Shown in pieces: positions 29,322-38,217 of a stretch of 53,705 nt of DNA. Source of the DNA: Candidatus Obscuribacterales bacterium. GTDB taxonomy: Bacteria; Cyanobacteriota; Vampirovibrionia; Obscuribacterales; Obscuribacteraceae. The notes under the pieces were generated by a model. It did no database searches. It was not told the origin of the DNA and was given only the letters and a program-made list of their open reading frames with translations. Position 1 is the first letter of the stretch, and the number at the start of each line of letters is the position of its first letter. Made by a program: the position numbers and the translations under genes. The DNA is taken from contig JAIEQI010000019.1 of assembly GCA_019747875.1 (NCBI GenBank), positions 1 to 53,705 on the forward strand, written 5' to 3'.

Positions 29322-30641
29322 CTATTTAGCTTCGTCAGATTCGCTTGCACAATCGTGCGTTATTGCCGGTGCCGATTTTCTTTTCGGAAAAACGGATTTG
29401 ATTTTGTCGACGATTACATGTTTCAAGTGATTCACCGTAGCTTGCATCGGTTTTAGTCCCAGAGCCGTATAAACGCTATGCATGCGATTGAGAAAGAATC
29501 TGGTCTTCATAGCACAGTAAATCTTCTCTTCGCGCGCGCCCTTCATCTCGGGACGATACTGGCTCTTGTGCCTGGCCAGATTCTTGAAGTTATAGAGGTA
29601 GTTTGCTTTCTCGTATGCAAATTGAAAGTGCGCTTTCAGCAGCTTACTATGCTTAAACTCATGCCCGTCATCAACTTTATACATCGGGGAGAAGCCGAGA
29701 GAAAGATCGCGTTTACCTTCTTCTTTGAAGATCTTCATCGCTTCCAGAATGATGTAGTCGACGATAGAATAGCCTTTCTCATAATTACTGCGCAGTTGAT
29801 TTGCTATGTATCCAACCACCTCTCCATTTTCATACATGGGGTCGAAGATCACAAAACCGACGATTTCATCATCTTTGATGGCAATGAAGCGACGAACATC
29901 AACCTCGTCCACGTAAATGATTGGACGTACCAGGAATTTCATTTCGGAGTTGCCGGCAACCTTGGCGCTTATCCATTCATCACTGATTTGCTTTAAGGCT
30001 CTCAGCAAGGAGTCATCGACAGAATGAAGTTCTCGAACCTTTATTCCATCTTTCTGAGCTTTATTGCGCGCTGACTTTAACTGCTGCTTTTTATTGCCAG
30101 TTATTTCAAAGTCTTGAATTTCGATGACGGTTTCAACACCCAGTTCATTGACGACGTAACCGCGATCGGCAAGATCACAGGCCACGGCATGTGAGATGTG
30201 GAGAAAAACAGGATCTTTCTTGACCTTGAGAAATTCATCCATGAATTCTTTCAGTTTCTCTCGGCTGCAGAGCGGATCGGATAGAACAAGCACAGAGTCA
30301 GGGCTATCACCCAAAGGAACGTACGAAACATAGCCAAGATCTTCATGCATGTAGTACTGCATTCCAGCTTGCAAGGACGAATAAGCAAGAGAGCCAAAAC
30401 CGAATTGCTTGAGCTTATCGAGCCTGAATCCGGCTGTCTTACTAAGATTCGGATTCTTCGCCTTCATTAGTGCCGTTTGCAGGAGTTCTTGTTCGACCTT
30501 GAGAGATTGCAGTGTTTGGCTCAAAGGTCTGCGCGTCACCTTCAAAGCCTTCATCGTCGACGACATGCGTTTACGAGCATCCTCAGTGGCATTAGTGCTG
30601 CTCTGGGCCTGAGGCTTACTTTCAAGTTCTTCCACTTCCAT
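29322..30641 (-). CDS. DUF2156 / MprF C-terminal-like acyl- or aminoacyltransferase domain protein
   Basis: 439 residues from ATG 30641 (a GTG one codon upstream is possible). The first ~60 residues are polar and helical. The rest is a GNAT-type double fold like the cytosolic domain of lysyl-phosphatidylglycerol synthase (DUF2156): LGYVSYVPLGDSPDSVLVLSDP (about 103-124), the RNKAQKDGIKV segment (about 193-203) and DLSLGFSPM (about 339-347). The membrane flippase half of MprF is absent. By family it may transfer an amino acid from tRNA to a lipid or other acceptor, but soluble DUF2156 proteins are mostly uncharacterised. It lies 11 bases after the PII-like gene in the RND operon. Confidence 0.82.
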   Translation of the reverse strand: MEVEELESKPQAQSSTNATEDARKRMSSTMKALKVTRRPLSQTLQSLKVEQELLQTALMKAKNPNLSKTAGFRLDKLKQFGFGSLAYSSLQAGMQYYMHEDLGYVSYVPLGDSPDSVLVLSDPLCSREKLKEFMDEFLKVKKDPVFLHISHAVACDLADRGYVVNELGVETVIEIQDFEITGNKKQQLKSARNKAQKDGIKVRELHSVDDSLLRALKQISDEWISAKVAGNSEMKFLVRPIIYVDEVDVRRFIAIKDDEIVGFVIFDPMYENGEVVGYIANQLRSNYEKGYSIVDYIILEAMKIFKEEGKRDLSLGFSPMYKVDDGHEFKHSKLLKAHFQFAYEKANYLYNFKNLARHKSQYRPEMKGAREEKIYCAMKTRFFLNRMHSVYTALGLKPMQATVNHLKHVIVDKIKSVFPKRKSAPAITHDCASESDEAK

Positions 30642-30652
30642 CACTCCTGGTC

Positions 30653-30973
30653 CTAGTCGCGAAGAGCGCGAGGTCCTCGTTCACCGGTTCTCAAACTCAC
30701 CACTTTGTTTATGGGCGTAACCATAAGTATTCCATCACCTTCCTGCAAGGTGCTTACGGTTGCACAGATTAGCTCACAAATTTTATCAACCTGCTCATCA
30801 TTAACAGCAACCTCGACCTTTATTCGAGCCATGGTCGGCTGAGGATTTTCTTCCATTTCGTGCCAAGAACCGCTGACTTGAGTGACCGTATAGCCAGGCA
30901 CCTTTTCCTTGCGCAAACGGCGAGTCAGCCTATCCAGCATGAACGGCTGAATGATAGCAGTTATCAACTGCAT
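30653..30973 (-). CDS. PII-like signalling protein of metal-efflux operon
   Basis: 106 residues with the PII ferredoxin-like fold pattern: MQLITAIIQPFMLDRLTRRL at the start, KVEVAVNDEQVDKICELI in the middle and GDGILMVTPINKVVSLRTGE near the end, like the GDGKIFV..(V)..(I)RTGE motif of GlnB. The T-loop is atypical and lacks the uridylylated Tyr region. PII-like members next to heavy-metal RND pumps form a described group (PII-NG). It probably binds a nucleotide or metal and tunes the pump. It starts seven bases after the adaptor stop. True nitrogen signalling is unlikely in this context. Confidence 0.88.
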   Translation of the reverse strand: MQLITAIIQPFMLDRLTRRLRKEKVPGYTVTQVSGSWHEMEENPQPTMARIKVEVAVNDEQVDKICELICATVSTLQEGDGILMVTPINKVVSLRTGERGPRALRD

Positions 30974-30980
30974 GTGTCCC

Positions 30981-32258
30981 TCACTGATTCATTCGTTGCA
31001 AGGCTTGCCCCAACAACTGAAGGCTTCCACGAACCACTACTTTATCACCAGGATGGAGCCCTGCGAGAACCTCTACGGCATCCCCGAGGTGCCTTCCTGT
31101 GGTTATTTTTCTTTCACGAAAGCGCCCATCGGATTGAGCGATGTAGACAACTGTTGAGTCGCCAATTTTTTGAACCGCTCCGTGAGGTACTGTCAATGCA
31201 TGTGCGGTGCCAGTCTGGATGTGCAGACGAGTAAACATTTCTGGTTTTAGCCTGACGCCGGCGTTTTGGATAGTGGCGCGAACCGCCAATGTACGAGTAT
31301 GGCCATCCACGTGTGAGTCCACGAAGTCCAGCGTCCCGCTGAACTTTTCTCCAGGTAAGCTCTCGACTGCAACTCGAACCGGTAAGCCTACTTTGACAAA
31401 ACGGACCTGATCCTCTAGCACATTTGCCACAAGCCAAACTGACGATAAATCAGAGATCGTGAAAAGGGATTTGCCCGAAGTTACGAGTTCACCAGGGTCG
31501 GCATCCCTTTCCGTGACGATGCCATCGCGCGGTGCTGTCAGATCAAATATGTATTGGATCTTGCGAGTCTTCTCAACTTTATCGATCACGTCTTCTGGAA
31601 TTCCATAGAGCTTCAAGCGCTCTTTGCTGGAAGCAATAAATGCACTGCGTTTATCCTCAGTGGCATGAACTTCTGCTTTAGCCTGTTCTAGGGCATTCTC
31701 AGCTTCTTCCACTTCCACACGAGCAGCGATCTTTGATTCAAACAGAACCTTTTTTCGATCGAATTGTTTTTGCGCGAAAGTCTCTTTCAATTCAGCTTGT
31801 TTGCGCTCGGCTTCGAGATCCAACAAGCTTGCAAGAAGGTCAGTTTGAATTTGCCCAACTTCATCGCTCCGGATTTTTGCTAAGGCTTTTCCCTTCTTTA
31901 CAGAATCACCATGCTGAACCCACACATCTTCAATGCGTCCTGGAAGCAGTGAAATCACGTTAGTTGATAGATTCGGATTCTTTCGAATTATTCCGGTTAC
32001 ATCAATTTCAATCGGCAGGGTATGGCTAGCCACAGTTTCTGTTGAAAGTTGAATTTTCTGAATTTCGGACGGATCAAGTGTAATGGGTTCATCAGAACTC
32101 ACTGGCGGTTTTTCGGCTACCGGTTCTGTGTTGGTCGCAGGTGAATTGAATTCGAATAATTGGTTGCAGGAGCTGAGGAAGAGAGTGGTCAATGACAAAA
32201 TCAGGCACTGCGAAAGCGCGAACCTCCTATTATCTGATTTTGCATATAGCCTGCTCAT
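30981..32258 (-). CDS. RND efflux periplasmic adaptor lipoprotein (CusB/CzcB family)
   Basis: 425 residues from ATG 32258, which shares its A with the TGA of the pump gene. The lipoprotein signal ends LSSC (Cys31). The domains are a beta-barrel/lipoyl half (about 80-130, PGRIEDVWVQHGDSVKKGKALAKI), a coiled-coil hairpin (about 130-210), the second lipoyl half (APRDGIVTERDADPGELV) and a membrane-proximal C-terminal domain (about 330-425). It connects the inner-membrane pump to an outer-membrane channel. No TolC/CusC gene is present in the operon, so the channel must be encoded elsewhere. No His- or Met-rich metal-binding insertion is seen. Confidence 0.92.
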   Translation of the reverse strand: MSRLYAKSDNRRFALSQCLILSLTTLFLSSCNQLFEFNSPATNTEPVAEKPPVSSDEPITLDPSEIQKIQLSTETVASHTLPIEIDVTGIIRKNPNLSTNVISLLPGRIEDVWVQHGDSVKKGKALAKIRSDEVGQIQTDLLASLLDLEAERKQAELKETFAQKQFDRKKVLFESKIAARVEVEEAENALEQAKAEVHATEDKRSAFIASSKERLKLYGIPEDVIDKVEKTRKIQYIFDLTAPRDGIVTERDADPGELVTSGKSLFTISDLSSVWLVANVLEDQVRFVKVGLPVRVAVESLPGEKFSGTLDFVDSHVDGHTRTLAVRATIQNAGVRLKPEMFTRLHIQTGTAHALTVPHGAVQKIGDSTVVYIAQSDGRFRERKITTGRHLGDAVEVLAGLHPGDKVVVRGSLQLLGQALQRMNQ

Positions 32259-35200
32259 CAACTTTGCACCTCGATGCCGGCATTGTCGGCAGCATCGCTG
32301 CGATGTTTTTTCTGAGAATCGCTTCCATGTTCGGACTTTGGTGCACTTGATTCAGAGCCGTCAGGACTTAGCAAATCCAAATTCATATCCGGTTCATTTT
32401 CAAAAACCGTAACTTGCATGCTGGGCTGTTCTTCGGCCATCGATGGCTGCAAGTCTTCCTTCGAATTCGGCTCATTTGTAGTCTGAAGCTCATCACTAGC
32501 GCCGTTCTCTTCTTTTAGCGCCTTAAAGCGCCCCGAATACGAAAGCGAAGATTGCGGATCACGACCACGCCTTCCCGGGCTCGGACTAAACTTGAGATAG
32601 AGAGCAGGCAAAACATACAAACTCAAGATTGTGCAAGAAATGAGACCGCCGATGATGACAATTGCAAACGGCCGCTGGCTCTGTGAACCTATTTCGTTAG
32701 ACAATGCCGCAGGCAAGAGTCCAACGGCAGCAATTACGGCCGTCATCAGAACCGGACGCATACGTGTCAACGAGCCCTGATAAACAGCATCCTGCACAGT
32801 CAAACCGTCATGCCGTAGTTCATTTACGAACGAGACTAATAGAATTCCATTCTTAACAGCTAATCCGAACAAGGCGATCAGACCAACTCCGGCCGATATG
32901 GAGAAATACGTTCCGGTGACGTTCAATGCCAACACGGCTCCAATTGCAGCCAATGGCACAACTGAAAACATGATGATCGCACCGCCGAGAGTGCCACAAG
33001 CAAAATACAAGATGGTGATAATCACAACTAATGTCACAGGCAAGATGATCGACATTTGGTGTGAAGCCTCTTTCTGGCGCTGGAACTCGCCGCTCCATTG
33101 GACTCTGTAGCCGGGAGGCAATTTTATCTCAGCATTAACCCTCTTTTGTGCATCCTCCACCGATGTCGCGAGATCTCGGCCTCTGACGTTGGCTCTTATT
33201 GTGGCCATGCGGAATCCGCCATCGCGCCAGATCTGAGTGGCACCATTGGTTTCCTTGAGTTTTGCCAGCTGTGACAAGCTAACAGCAAGTCCTGACGGTG
33301 TATCAACCAGGATGTGCGAAAGCAACTCTTCGCTTGATCGATAGTTCGGTGCGAAACGGACCACAACGTCGAAACGACGCTCGCCCTCGATGAGTGTTGT
33401 TGCAGACGAGCCACCAATCGCTATTTCCACCAACTGTTTGAGGTCTTCTTCGTTAAGTCCATAACGTGCCGCCTCATCTCGATCTATTTCAATTACAAAC
33501 TGCGGCTGACCAAGCAGGGGGTCGACTATCACGTCAACGATGCCCGGTGTTTGCGTCATGATGTGTCCGACCTGATGGCTGAGAGATTCAAGCGTTGCAA
33601 GGTCCGGACCCGCAACTTTAGCCACGAGTGACCCCTGAACACCCGAGAGTGCTTCATCCAATGTGGTTTGAATATATTGCGTAAAGTAATAGCCTACGCC
33701 AGGAATCTTTTCCAATTCCTTTCTCATATCGGCAATCAGCAATTCCTTATTTTCCTTGAACTGCTCGCGCCACTTCTTGGCTGGTAAGAGATCAACATAG
33801 AATTCTTGATCAGCAAAACGCGCCGGGTCAGTACCGTCGTCGGGTCCCCCAACCTGTGAGAGGACATGCCTGACCTCTGGAAATTTCTTCAACGTTTCGC
33901 GAATCTGACGTGCAACTTTGACGGATTCTGAAAGTGTTACGCTTCCAGGTTTAACGGTGGCACGCAGCCAGATGTTACCTTCTTCAAGATGAGGCAGGAA
34001 TTCGCTACCTGTATTGAGAAACAATTGACCGGCAGCTGCGACTCCAACAATCGCACAAACGATGATAGGCCAAGGGAAGCGCAGGCACCATGCAAGCGTC
34101 GGCTTATAGACAACACGAGCCAACATTACGATCCAACTTTCGTGTTCCTTGATTGGCTTTTTGACCATCAAGAATGAACAGAGCACTGGCACCAGTGCCA
34201 GTGAAAGAACGCCGGCTCCAATCAGGGCAGCTACCATAGTTGCGGCAAGCGGACGGAACAACTTACCTTCAACGCCGCCAAAGGTAAAAATCGGAACGAA
34301 TGTAGCAATAATAACGATGATTCCCGATAGAATCGGCCCGGCAACTTCGCGTGCAGATTCGCCAAGCAGAATCAGGCGTTCCTGCGGAGATAGATCTTTG
34401 CCTTCGTCGGACAATCTGCGGATTATGTTCTCAGTCATTACAACGGCGCTATCAACCAAGATTCCGAAGTCGATAGCACCAAGACTTAATAGATTAGCTG
34501 GGACGTTCATCAAACAAAGACTTATGAATGCCACCACCATTGAAAGTGGGATCACGCAGGCCGTTACAAGCGCGGATTGAAGATCGACAAGAAATATAGC
34601 CAGCAGCACAACAACCAACGTTATTCCGATGCACACATTGGTACCGACTGTAGTGAGGGTTTGATTAACCAACCATTCTCGATCATAAAGTGTATGGAAT
34701 TGAACTCCCGCCGGGAGCCGTGAAATTATCTCGGGAAGTTTCTCTTTGACCGCCTTGAGGACGGTTGAAGGATTCTCCCCGCGTCTAAGCAGAACGATTC
34801 CTTCTACGACATCGTCTTCCGAATCTTTGCCGACCTGCCCCCGTCGAACAATCGAGCTGATTTTTACGTCAGCGACATCGTCGACCCGGATGGGGAGTCC
34901 CGCTTCCGTAGATGTAATCACGACATTGCCGATCTCTTCAGCACTCTTGACCAGTCCAATTTCGCGAACGATGAGCGCGTGGCCGTTCTGCTCAATAAAG
35001 CCACCGCCTGTAGTTGCGTTTGAATTAGCGACCGCGTCAAATACCATCTTGAGAGTAATACCTCTTGAGCGCATCTTTATGGGGTCGAGCTGTACTTCAA
35101 AAGTCTTTGTGGGACCGCCTTCGCTGATAACGGCAATAACGCCCGGAATTTGCCTGAAAAGCTTTTCTAGATCCCACTGCTGGATAGCGCGCAAACTCAT

Positions 35201-35656
35201 CGCCGAGTAATATGGACTCGACAAGGAATATCTGAAAATTTCACGCAGGGAGCCGGCATCAGGTTCAAGCGATGGTTCTAGCCCTTCTGGAATACTGGCG
35301 GCGCTAATTCTCTCCAAGGCCTGCTGTCGCGCCAGAGTTGTCGGAGTCGAATCGGTGAAGGTACATATGACAACCGAAAGTCCATACAGCGACAATGAAC
35401 GCAAAGCAGTTTGACCGGGAATACCGTTTAGCTCCTTCTCAAGAGGAACAGTAACCAAGCGTTCAACTTCTTCGGCACCCTTTCCAGGAACCAACGTGAT
35501 TACCCGAACTTGTGGATTAGCAAGCTCCGGATAAGCTTCGATAGGCAAAAATTTGATAGCAAACGCACCAGCAATACAAAGAAAGACGGCAGCAAGCAAC
35601 GTCAGATAACGCCCTTTCAATGCTGCATTTATGAACTTGTCAATTAGCCCATACAT
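32258..35656 (-). CDS. Heavy-metal efflux RND transporter (CzcA/CusA family)
   Basis: 1132 residues with 12 membrane helices and two large periplasmic loops. The TM4 motif DFGILVDSAVVMTEN (396-410) has the two Asp residues (396, 402) of the CzcA-type proton relay, nearer to divalent-cation pumps than to the AIGAMVDAA form of CusA. N-terminal IEAYPELANPQV is the family signature. It exports metal ions by proton antiport. It heads an operon with its adaptor and a PII-like protein. Unusually, the chain extends about 100 residues past the last helix as a Ser/Glu/Pro-rich, probably disordered cytosolic tail. The ATG is the first codon of a typical MYGLIDKFI start. Confidence 0.94.
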   Translation of the reverse strand: MYGLIDKFINAALKGRYLTLLAAVFLCIAGAFAIKFLPIEAYPELANPQVRVITLVPGKGAEEVERLVTVPLEKELNGIPGQTALRSLSLYGLSVVICTFTDSTPTTLARQQALERISAASIPEGLEPSLEPDAGSLREIFRYSLSSPYYSAMSLRAIQQWDLEKLFRQIPGVIAVISEGGPTKTFEVQLDPIKMRSRGITLKMVFDAVANSNATTGGGFIEQNGHALIVREIGLVKSAEEIGNVVITSTEAGLPIRVDDVADVKISSIVRRGQVGKDSEDDVVEGIVLLRRGENPSTVLKAVKEKLPEIISRLPAGVQFHTLYDREWLVNQTLTTVGTNVCIGITLVVVLLAIFLVDLQSALVTACVIPLSMVVAFISLCLMNVPANLLSLGAIDFGILVDSAVVMTENIIRRLSDEGKDLSPQERLILLGESAREVAGPILSGIIVIIATFVPIFTFGGVEGKLFRPLAATMVAALIGAGVLSLALVPVLCSFLMVKKPIKEHESWIVMLARVVYKPTLAWCLRFPWPIIVCAIVGVAAAGQLFLNTGSEFLPHLEEGNIWLRATVKPGSVTLSESVKVARQIRETLKKFPEVRHVLSQVGGPDDGTDPARFADQEFYVDLLPAKKWREQFKENKELLIADMRKELEKIPGVGYYFTQYIQTTLDEALSGVQGSLVAKVAGPDLATLESLSHQVGHIMTQTPGIVDVIVDPLLGQPQFVIEIDRDEAARYGLNEEDLKQLVEIAIGGSSATTLIEGERRFDVVVRFAPNYRSSEELLSHILVDTPSGLAVSLSQLAKLKETNGATQIWRDGGFRMATIRANVRGRDLATSVEDAQKRVNAEIKLPPGYRVQWSGEFQRQKEASHQMSIILPVTLVVIITILYFACGTLGGAIIMFSVVPLAAIGAVLALNVTGTYFSISAGVGLIALFGLAVKNGILLVSFVNELRHDGLTVQDAVYQGSLTRMRPVLMTAVIAAVGLLPAALSNEIGSQSQRPFAIVIIGGLISCTILSLYVLPALYLKFSPSPGRRGRDPQSSLSYSGRFKALKEENGASDELQTTNEPNSKEDLQPSMAEEQPSMQVTVFENEPDMNLDLLSPDGSESSAPKSEHGSDSQKKHRSDAADNAGIEVQS

Positions 35657-35814
35657 TGGCTAAGTCTTTCTCTAGCAGTGCTTCCGAGCGCTTGGCAAGA
35701 GGCTTGCTATCAGTCTTTCGCGTGTTTCTGATATAGCGCCTGCCCCCCAGGCTGCTATTGATATGCCCGTGAGTACAACTTTCAGCGCCCTTTGCGTCAA
35801 AAGATCAACATTCG

Positions 35815-36198
35815 TTAGATTATCGGCGACTCGCTCTTTGTGCCGTCCTCAAACCAGAGTACGACAGACACGGCACCGTCTCTCTTTCCAAGAAGCACAA
35901 ACTCGCGCTCGCTAACGACCACCACTTCAGCGATTGTGGGATCGCTGACCATTACTCTTTTGATTTTTCCTTTGGTCCTAAATACTCGAGAACGCGATGC
36001 CACCACATTAATGGCGGCGGCCGGTTTGATTTCAACTAACTCTAAAACCCCAGTAGTAACAGGTGGGATCGGCGACTTTGGCGTATAGGAAGGACTTGGC
36101 GAATCAGCAAATGCAATAGCATTGTTACCCAGCATGAATCCCAGAGCTAAACAAAATCCCATTCCGGCATCTTTTATTTTCGACATTTTCATCGCCAT
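35815..36198 (-). CDS. Secreted stand-alone pilus/secretin N-terminal domain protein (CpaC N-domain-like)
   Basis: 127 residues. The signal peptide is about 1-32 (ending AFADS), then a short Pro/Ser linker. One domain, about 55-127, carries RVFRTKGKIKRVMVSDPTIAEV and VLLGKRDGAVSVVLWFEDG, the pattern of the T2SS/T3SS pilus N-terminal domain found at the front of CpaC/RcpA secretins. Here the domain stands alone, without BON or secretin domains; the chain stops cleanly at TAG. No other pilus gene is nearby. It may be a periplasmic accessory factor or a decayed secretin. Confidence 0.75.
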   Translation of the reverse strand: MAMKMSKIKDAGMGFCLALGFMLGNNAIAFADSPSPSYTPKSPIPPVTTGVLELVEIKPAAAINVVASRSRVFRTKGKIKRVMVSDPTIAEVVVVSEREFVLLGKRDGAVSVVLWFEDGTKSESPII

Positions 36199-36397
36199 AC
36201 TTACCCGAACCGCACTAAAACCAGCTTATCAACAGGAAAGCGAGCGTGCTTGGACCCCAAAAGACAGCGCCAGATAAAATTCTTTAGGGTGGAAACCGGG
36301 TGGTGTTCCGGAAAGGCTTGTGGCAGAATTAATCCAGAATTTGGGAACCGTTTGAAAATGCATCCGTCCGCAGCTCCACGAAGACTAGAGGCAACTT

Positions 36398-36751
36398 ATG
36401 AAAAAGACACAATACGCTCTCGCGATAAGCTTAGCCGCCTGCGTTATGTCAATTCAACCGACCTGGTCGCACGATGCTGTAGCTACAGATGCCGCATCTG
36501 ACGCGGAACTTGCGTTTAACGAGCCAATCATAACAGCAATGGCTTTACCCACGACGGTATTGGAAGCGCTCGCATTACCAACGGCAGTCATTGACGGAAA
36601 ACGTTTTAACGTCCTGGGTCAGGCTGATGAAAACATGAGCTACCGCAAGTATCGCGAACAAAATACATTGCGCGCCAACAAGCACGGCGACGGACTCTAC
36701 GGCAGCCATGTCCGTATCTCAATCGGACTCGGCGCCGCTTTCGCCTACTAA
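36398..36751 (+). CDS. Hypothetical secreted protein
   Basis: 117 residues with a clear signal peptide (MKK, hydrophobic 6-18, cleavage probably near TWS-HD). The mature part is Ala/Thr-rich and ends with a short hydrophobic, Gly-rich segment (VRISIGLGAAFAY). AGAGGCAA lies upstream of the ATG. No family is recognised. It is divergent from the secretin-domain gene and convergent with the next. Confidence 0.6.
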   Translation: MKKTQYALAISLAACVMSIQPTWSHDAVATDAASDAELAFNEPIITAMALPTTVLEALALPTAVIDGKRFNVLGQADENMSYRKYREQNTLRANKHGDGLYGSHVRISIGLGAAFAY

Positions 36752-36819
36752 GAACTAACAGCAGCATCTCCTCTTTCCGGGCGACACTATTGCCTGGCAG
36801 ACCCGATAGGCGGCTGGAT

Positions 36820-37908
36820 TTACCGAGGCTGAAATCTGTAGTCGATCTTGAGATTGTCTTTGCTCAAGATTTCAAAAGAAGAAATCCTTCGAGCTGCTTG
36901 ATCTTCCTGTATCTTCGCCAGTTCGCCAGCGTTGAGCTTAAAGTCCATCGGTTTAGAAAGGTTAGCTGTGGTTTGGATTTGAGCCTGTTCACGAGGCACA
37001 AAAGAGAGTGGCAGAATAGGCACAATAACGGCAGCAGATCTTTGCGCAATCAGCATCTCGACTGAAGGAATCTTGAAGTGGATCTCTTTAGGAGCGCTCA
37101 GCTGCATAGCCTGTTCTAGCTGAACAGACCTTTGTGGAAAAGCTTCCGCAGCAAGCAGGCTGGGATGCCGCGCCGCTTCGAATTTCAAAGCCTTGGAGGC
37201 TGATACGTCTACTTTCATAGCCTTCCCTGCAGCCATTCCATCAGCCGCGAACAATGGCTGATAACCAGCAGAAGGTAATTCAAACTGAGCCATTTTAAGC
37301 TTGTTATGCACAACCTGTGCAATCTCCCCGAATCTCGCCTCAGCAGCGGCAGCAACTTCTGCCGCTCGGTTGGCCAGAATTTCAGGAGCGCTTACTTTCT
37401 CAGGGACAACAGCTCGACTCCTGAGGCTGCCACCAAATTCGACACCACGAATACCAGCATAAGAAGCTCCCGCCAGTAGCGGGTAGTCAAAAAACGCTGA
37501 GCCCAAATAGCGCCCCACGGTTTCTTTATTGGCTTGGTAATTCTCGGGATTCGACCAATTGTCGGCCACTGCCGAGCCTGTTTTGATCAGCCGGTTAGCA
37601 ATGTCAGCACCACCGGCGATGAAAACCGCCGTCCCAACAGCTTGCGCCGCTTTCCCCCAGCGACCGCCAGCATCAGCCATCAGCTTGAGTCCGGCAGCAA
37701 GCCCCGCGGCTCCACCAAACTCTAAAGCAGTAAGTCCTGGATGACTCAAAGCTTCACTGGCTCGATTGACGAAACCGCTTGTGATACCCGTACTCAGAAG
37801 ACTTGCCTCGCGAAGCAGCTTATCACCCAAGGCATCACGCTCATCCGACAAAAGCGTTGACGCTTCTGCCATCTGCGGTATCTTCGTTTTCTCAAGACTG
37901 TCTGACAT
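36820..37908 (-). CDS. Hypothetical protein with Ala/Gly-rich hydrophobic segments
   Basis: 362 residues from ATG 37908. Residues about 1-45 are charged and helical. Residues about 60-105 and 130-155 have two or three Ala/Gly-rich hydrophobic stretches that could insert in a membrane. The C-terminal half is polar with repeated Ala/Lys/Glu. There is no signal peptide and no known domain. The ribosome site is weak. Base composition is like the neighbours. Confidence 0.65.
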   Translation of the reverse strand: MSDSLEKTKIPQMAEASTLLSDERDALGDKLLREASLLSTGITSGFVNRASEALSHPGLTALEFGGAAGLAAGLKLMADAGGRWGKAAQAVGTAVFIAGGADIANRLIKTGSAVADNWSNPENYQANKETVGRYLGSAFFDYPLLAGASYAGIRGVEFGGSLRSRAVVPEKVSAPEILANRAAEVAAAAEARFGEIAQVVHNKLKMAQFELPSAGYQPLFAADGMAAGKAMKVDVSASKALKFEAARHPSLLAAEAFPQRSVQLEQAMQLSAPKEIHFKIPSVEMLIAQRSAAVIVPILPLSFVPREQAQIQTTANLSKPMDFKLNAGELAKIQEDQAARRISSFEILSKDNLKIDYRFQPR

Positions 37909-38217
37909 TTCTAGTCGCCGGACACCAATCGTCTGTAGCTTAGAATGGATTCAGAGTTTGGGGAATGGTAGTTCTCCCAATCACAGAGCCACTTCCTGGA
38001 GGCTAGTACATCCAAAATCGACCAAGATTCAAGCCCTTTGAGCATCAGCCAGCCTAGCCCTGCAAAATTCGAGTGATCCTCGCAGAAAAATTTGCGCGGA
38101 TTCGCATGCTGCCTGGCAACACTGTAGTCTAAGAGGTTCAAGAAGCTTTCCTGTCACAACTGATATCATTATTCGAACAAAAGCTTCGTCACATCTCCCT
38201 AGCATTCTTAGACAATT
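37909..38217. other. Intergenic region, only a doubtful ORF
   Basis: This lies between two divergent genes. A minus-strand open frame (37911-38141) from a TTG without ribosome site ends three bases before the next start; I do not call it. No repeat, RNA gene or clear promoter is seen. Confidence 0.4.

Noticed and set aside
37911..38141. 76-codon minus-strand ORF ending just before the gene at 37908
   Set aside because: TTG start without ribosome site, no recognisable features; the tight spacing keeps it possible but not supported.
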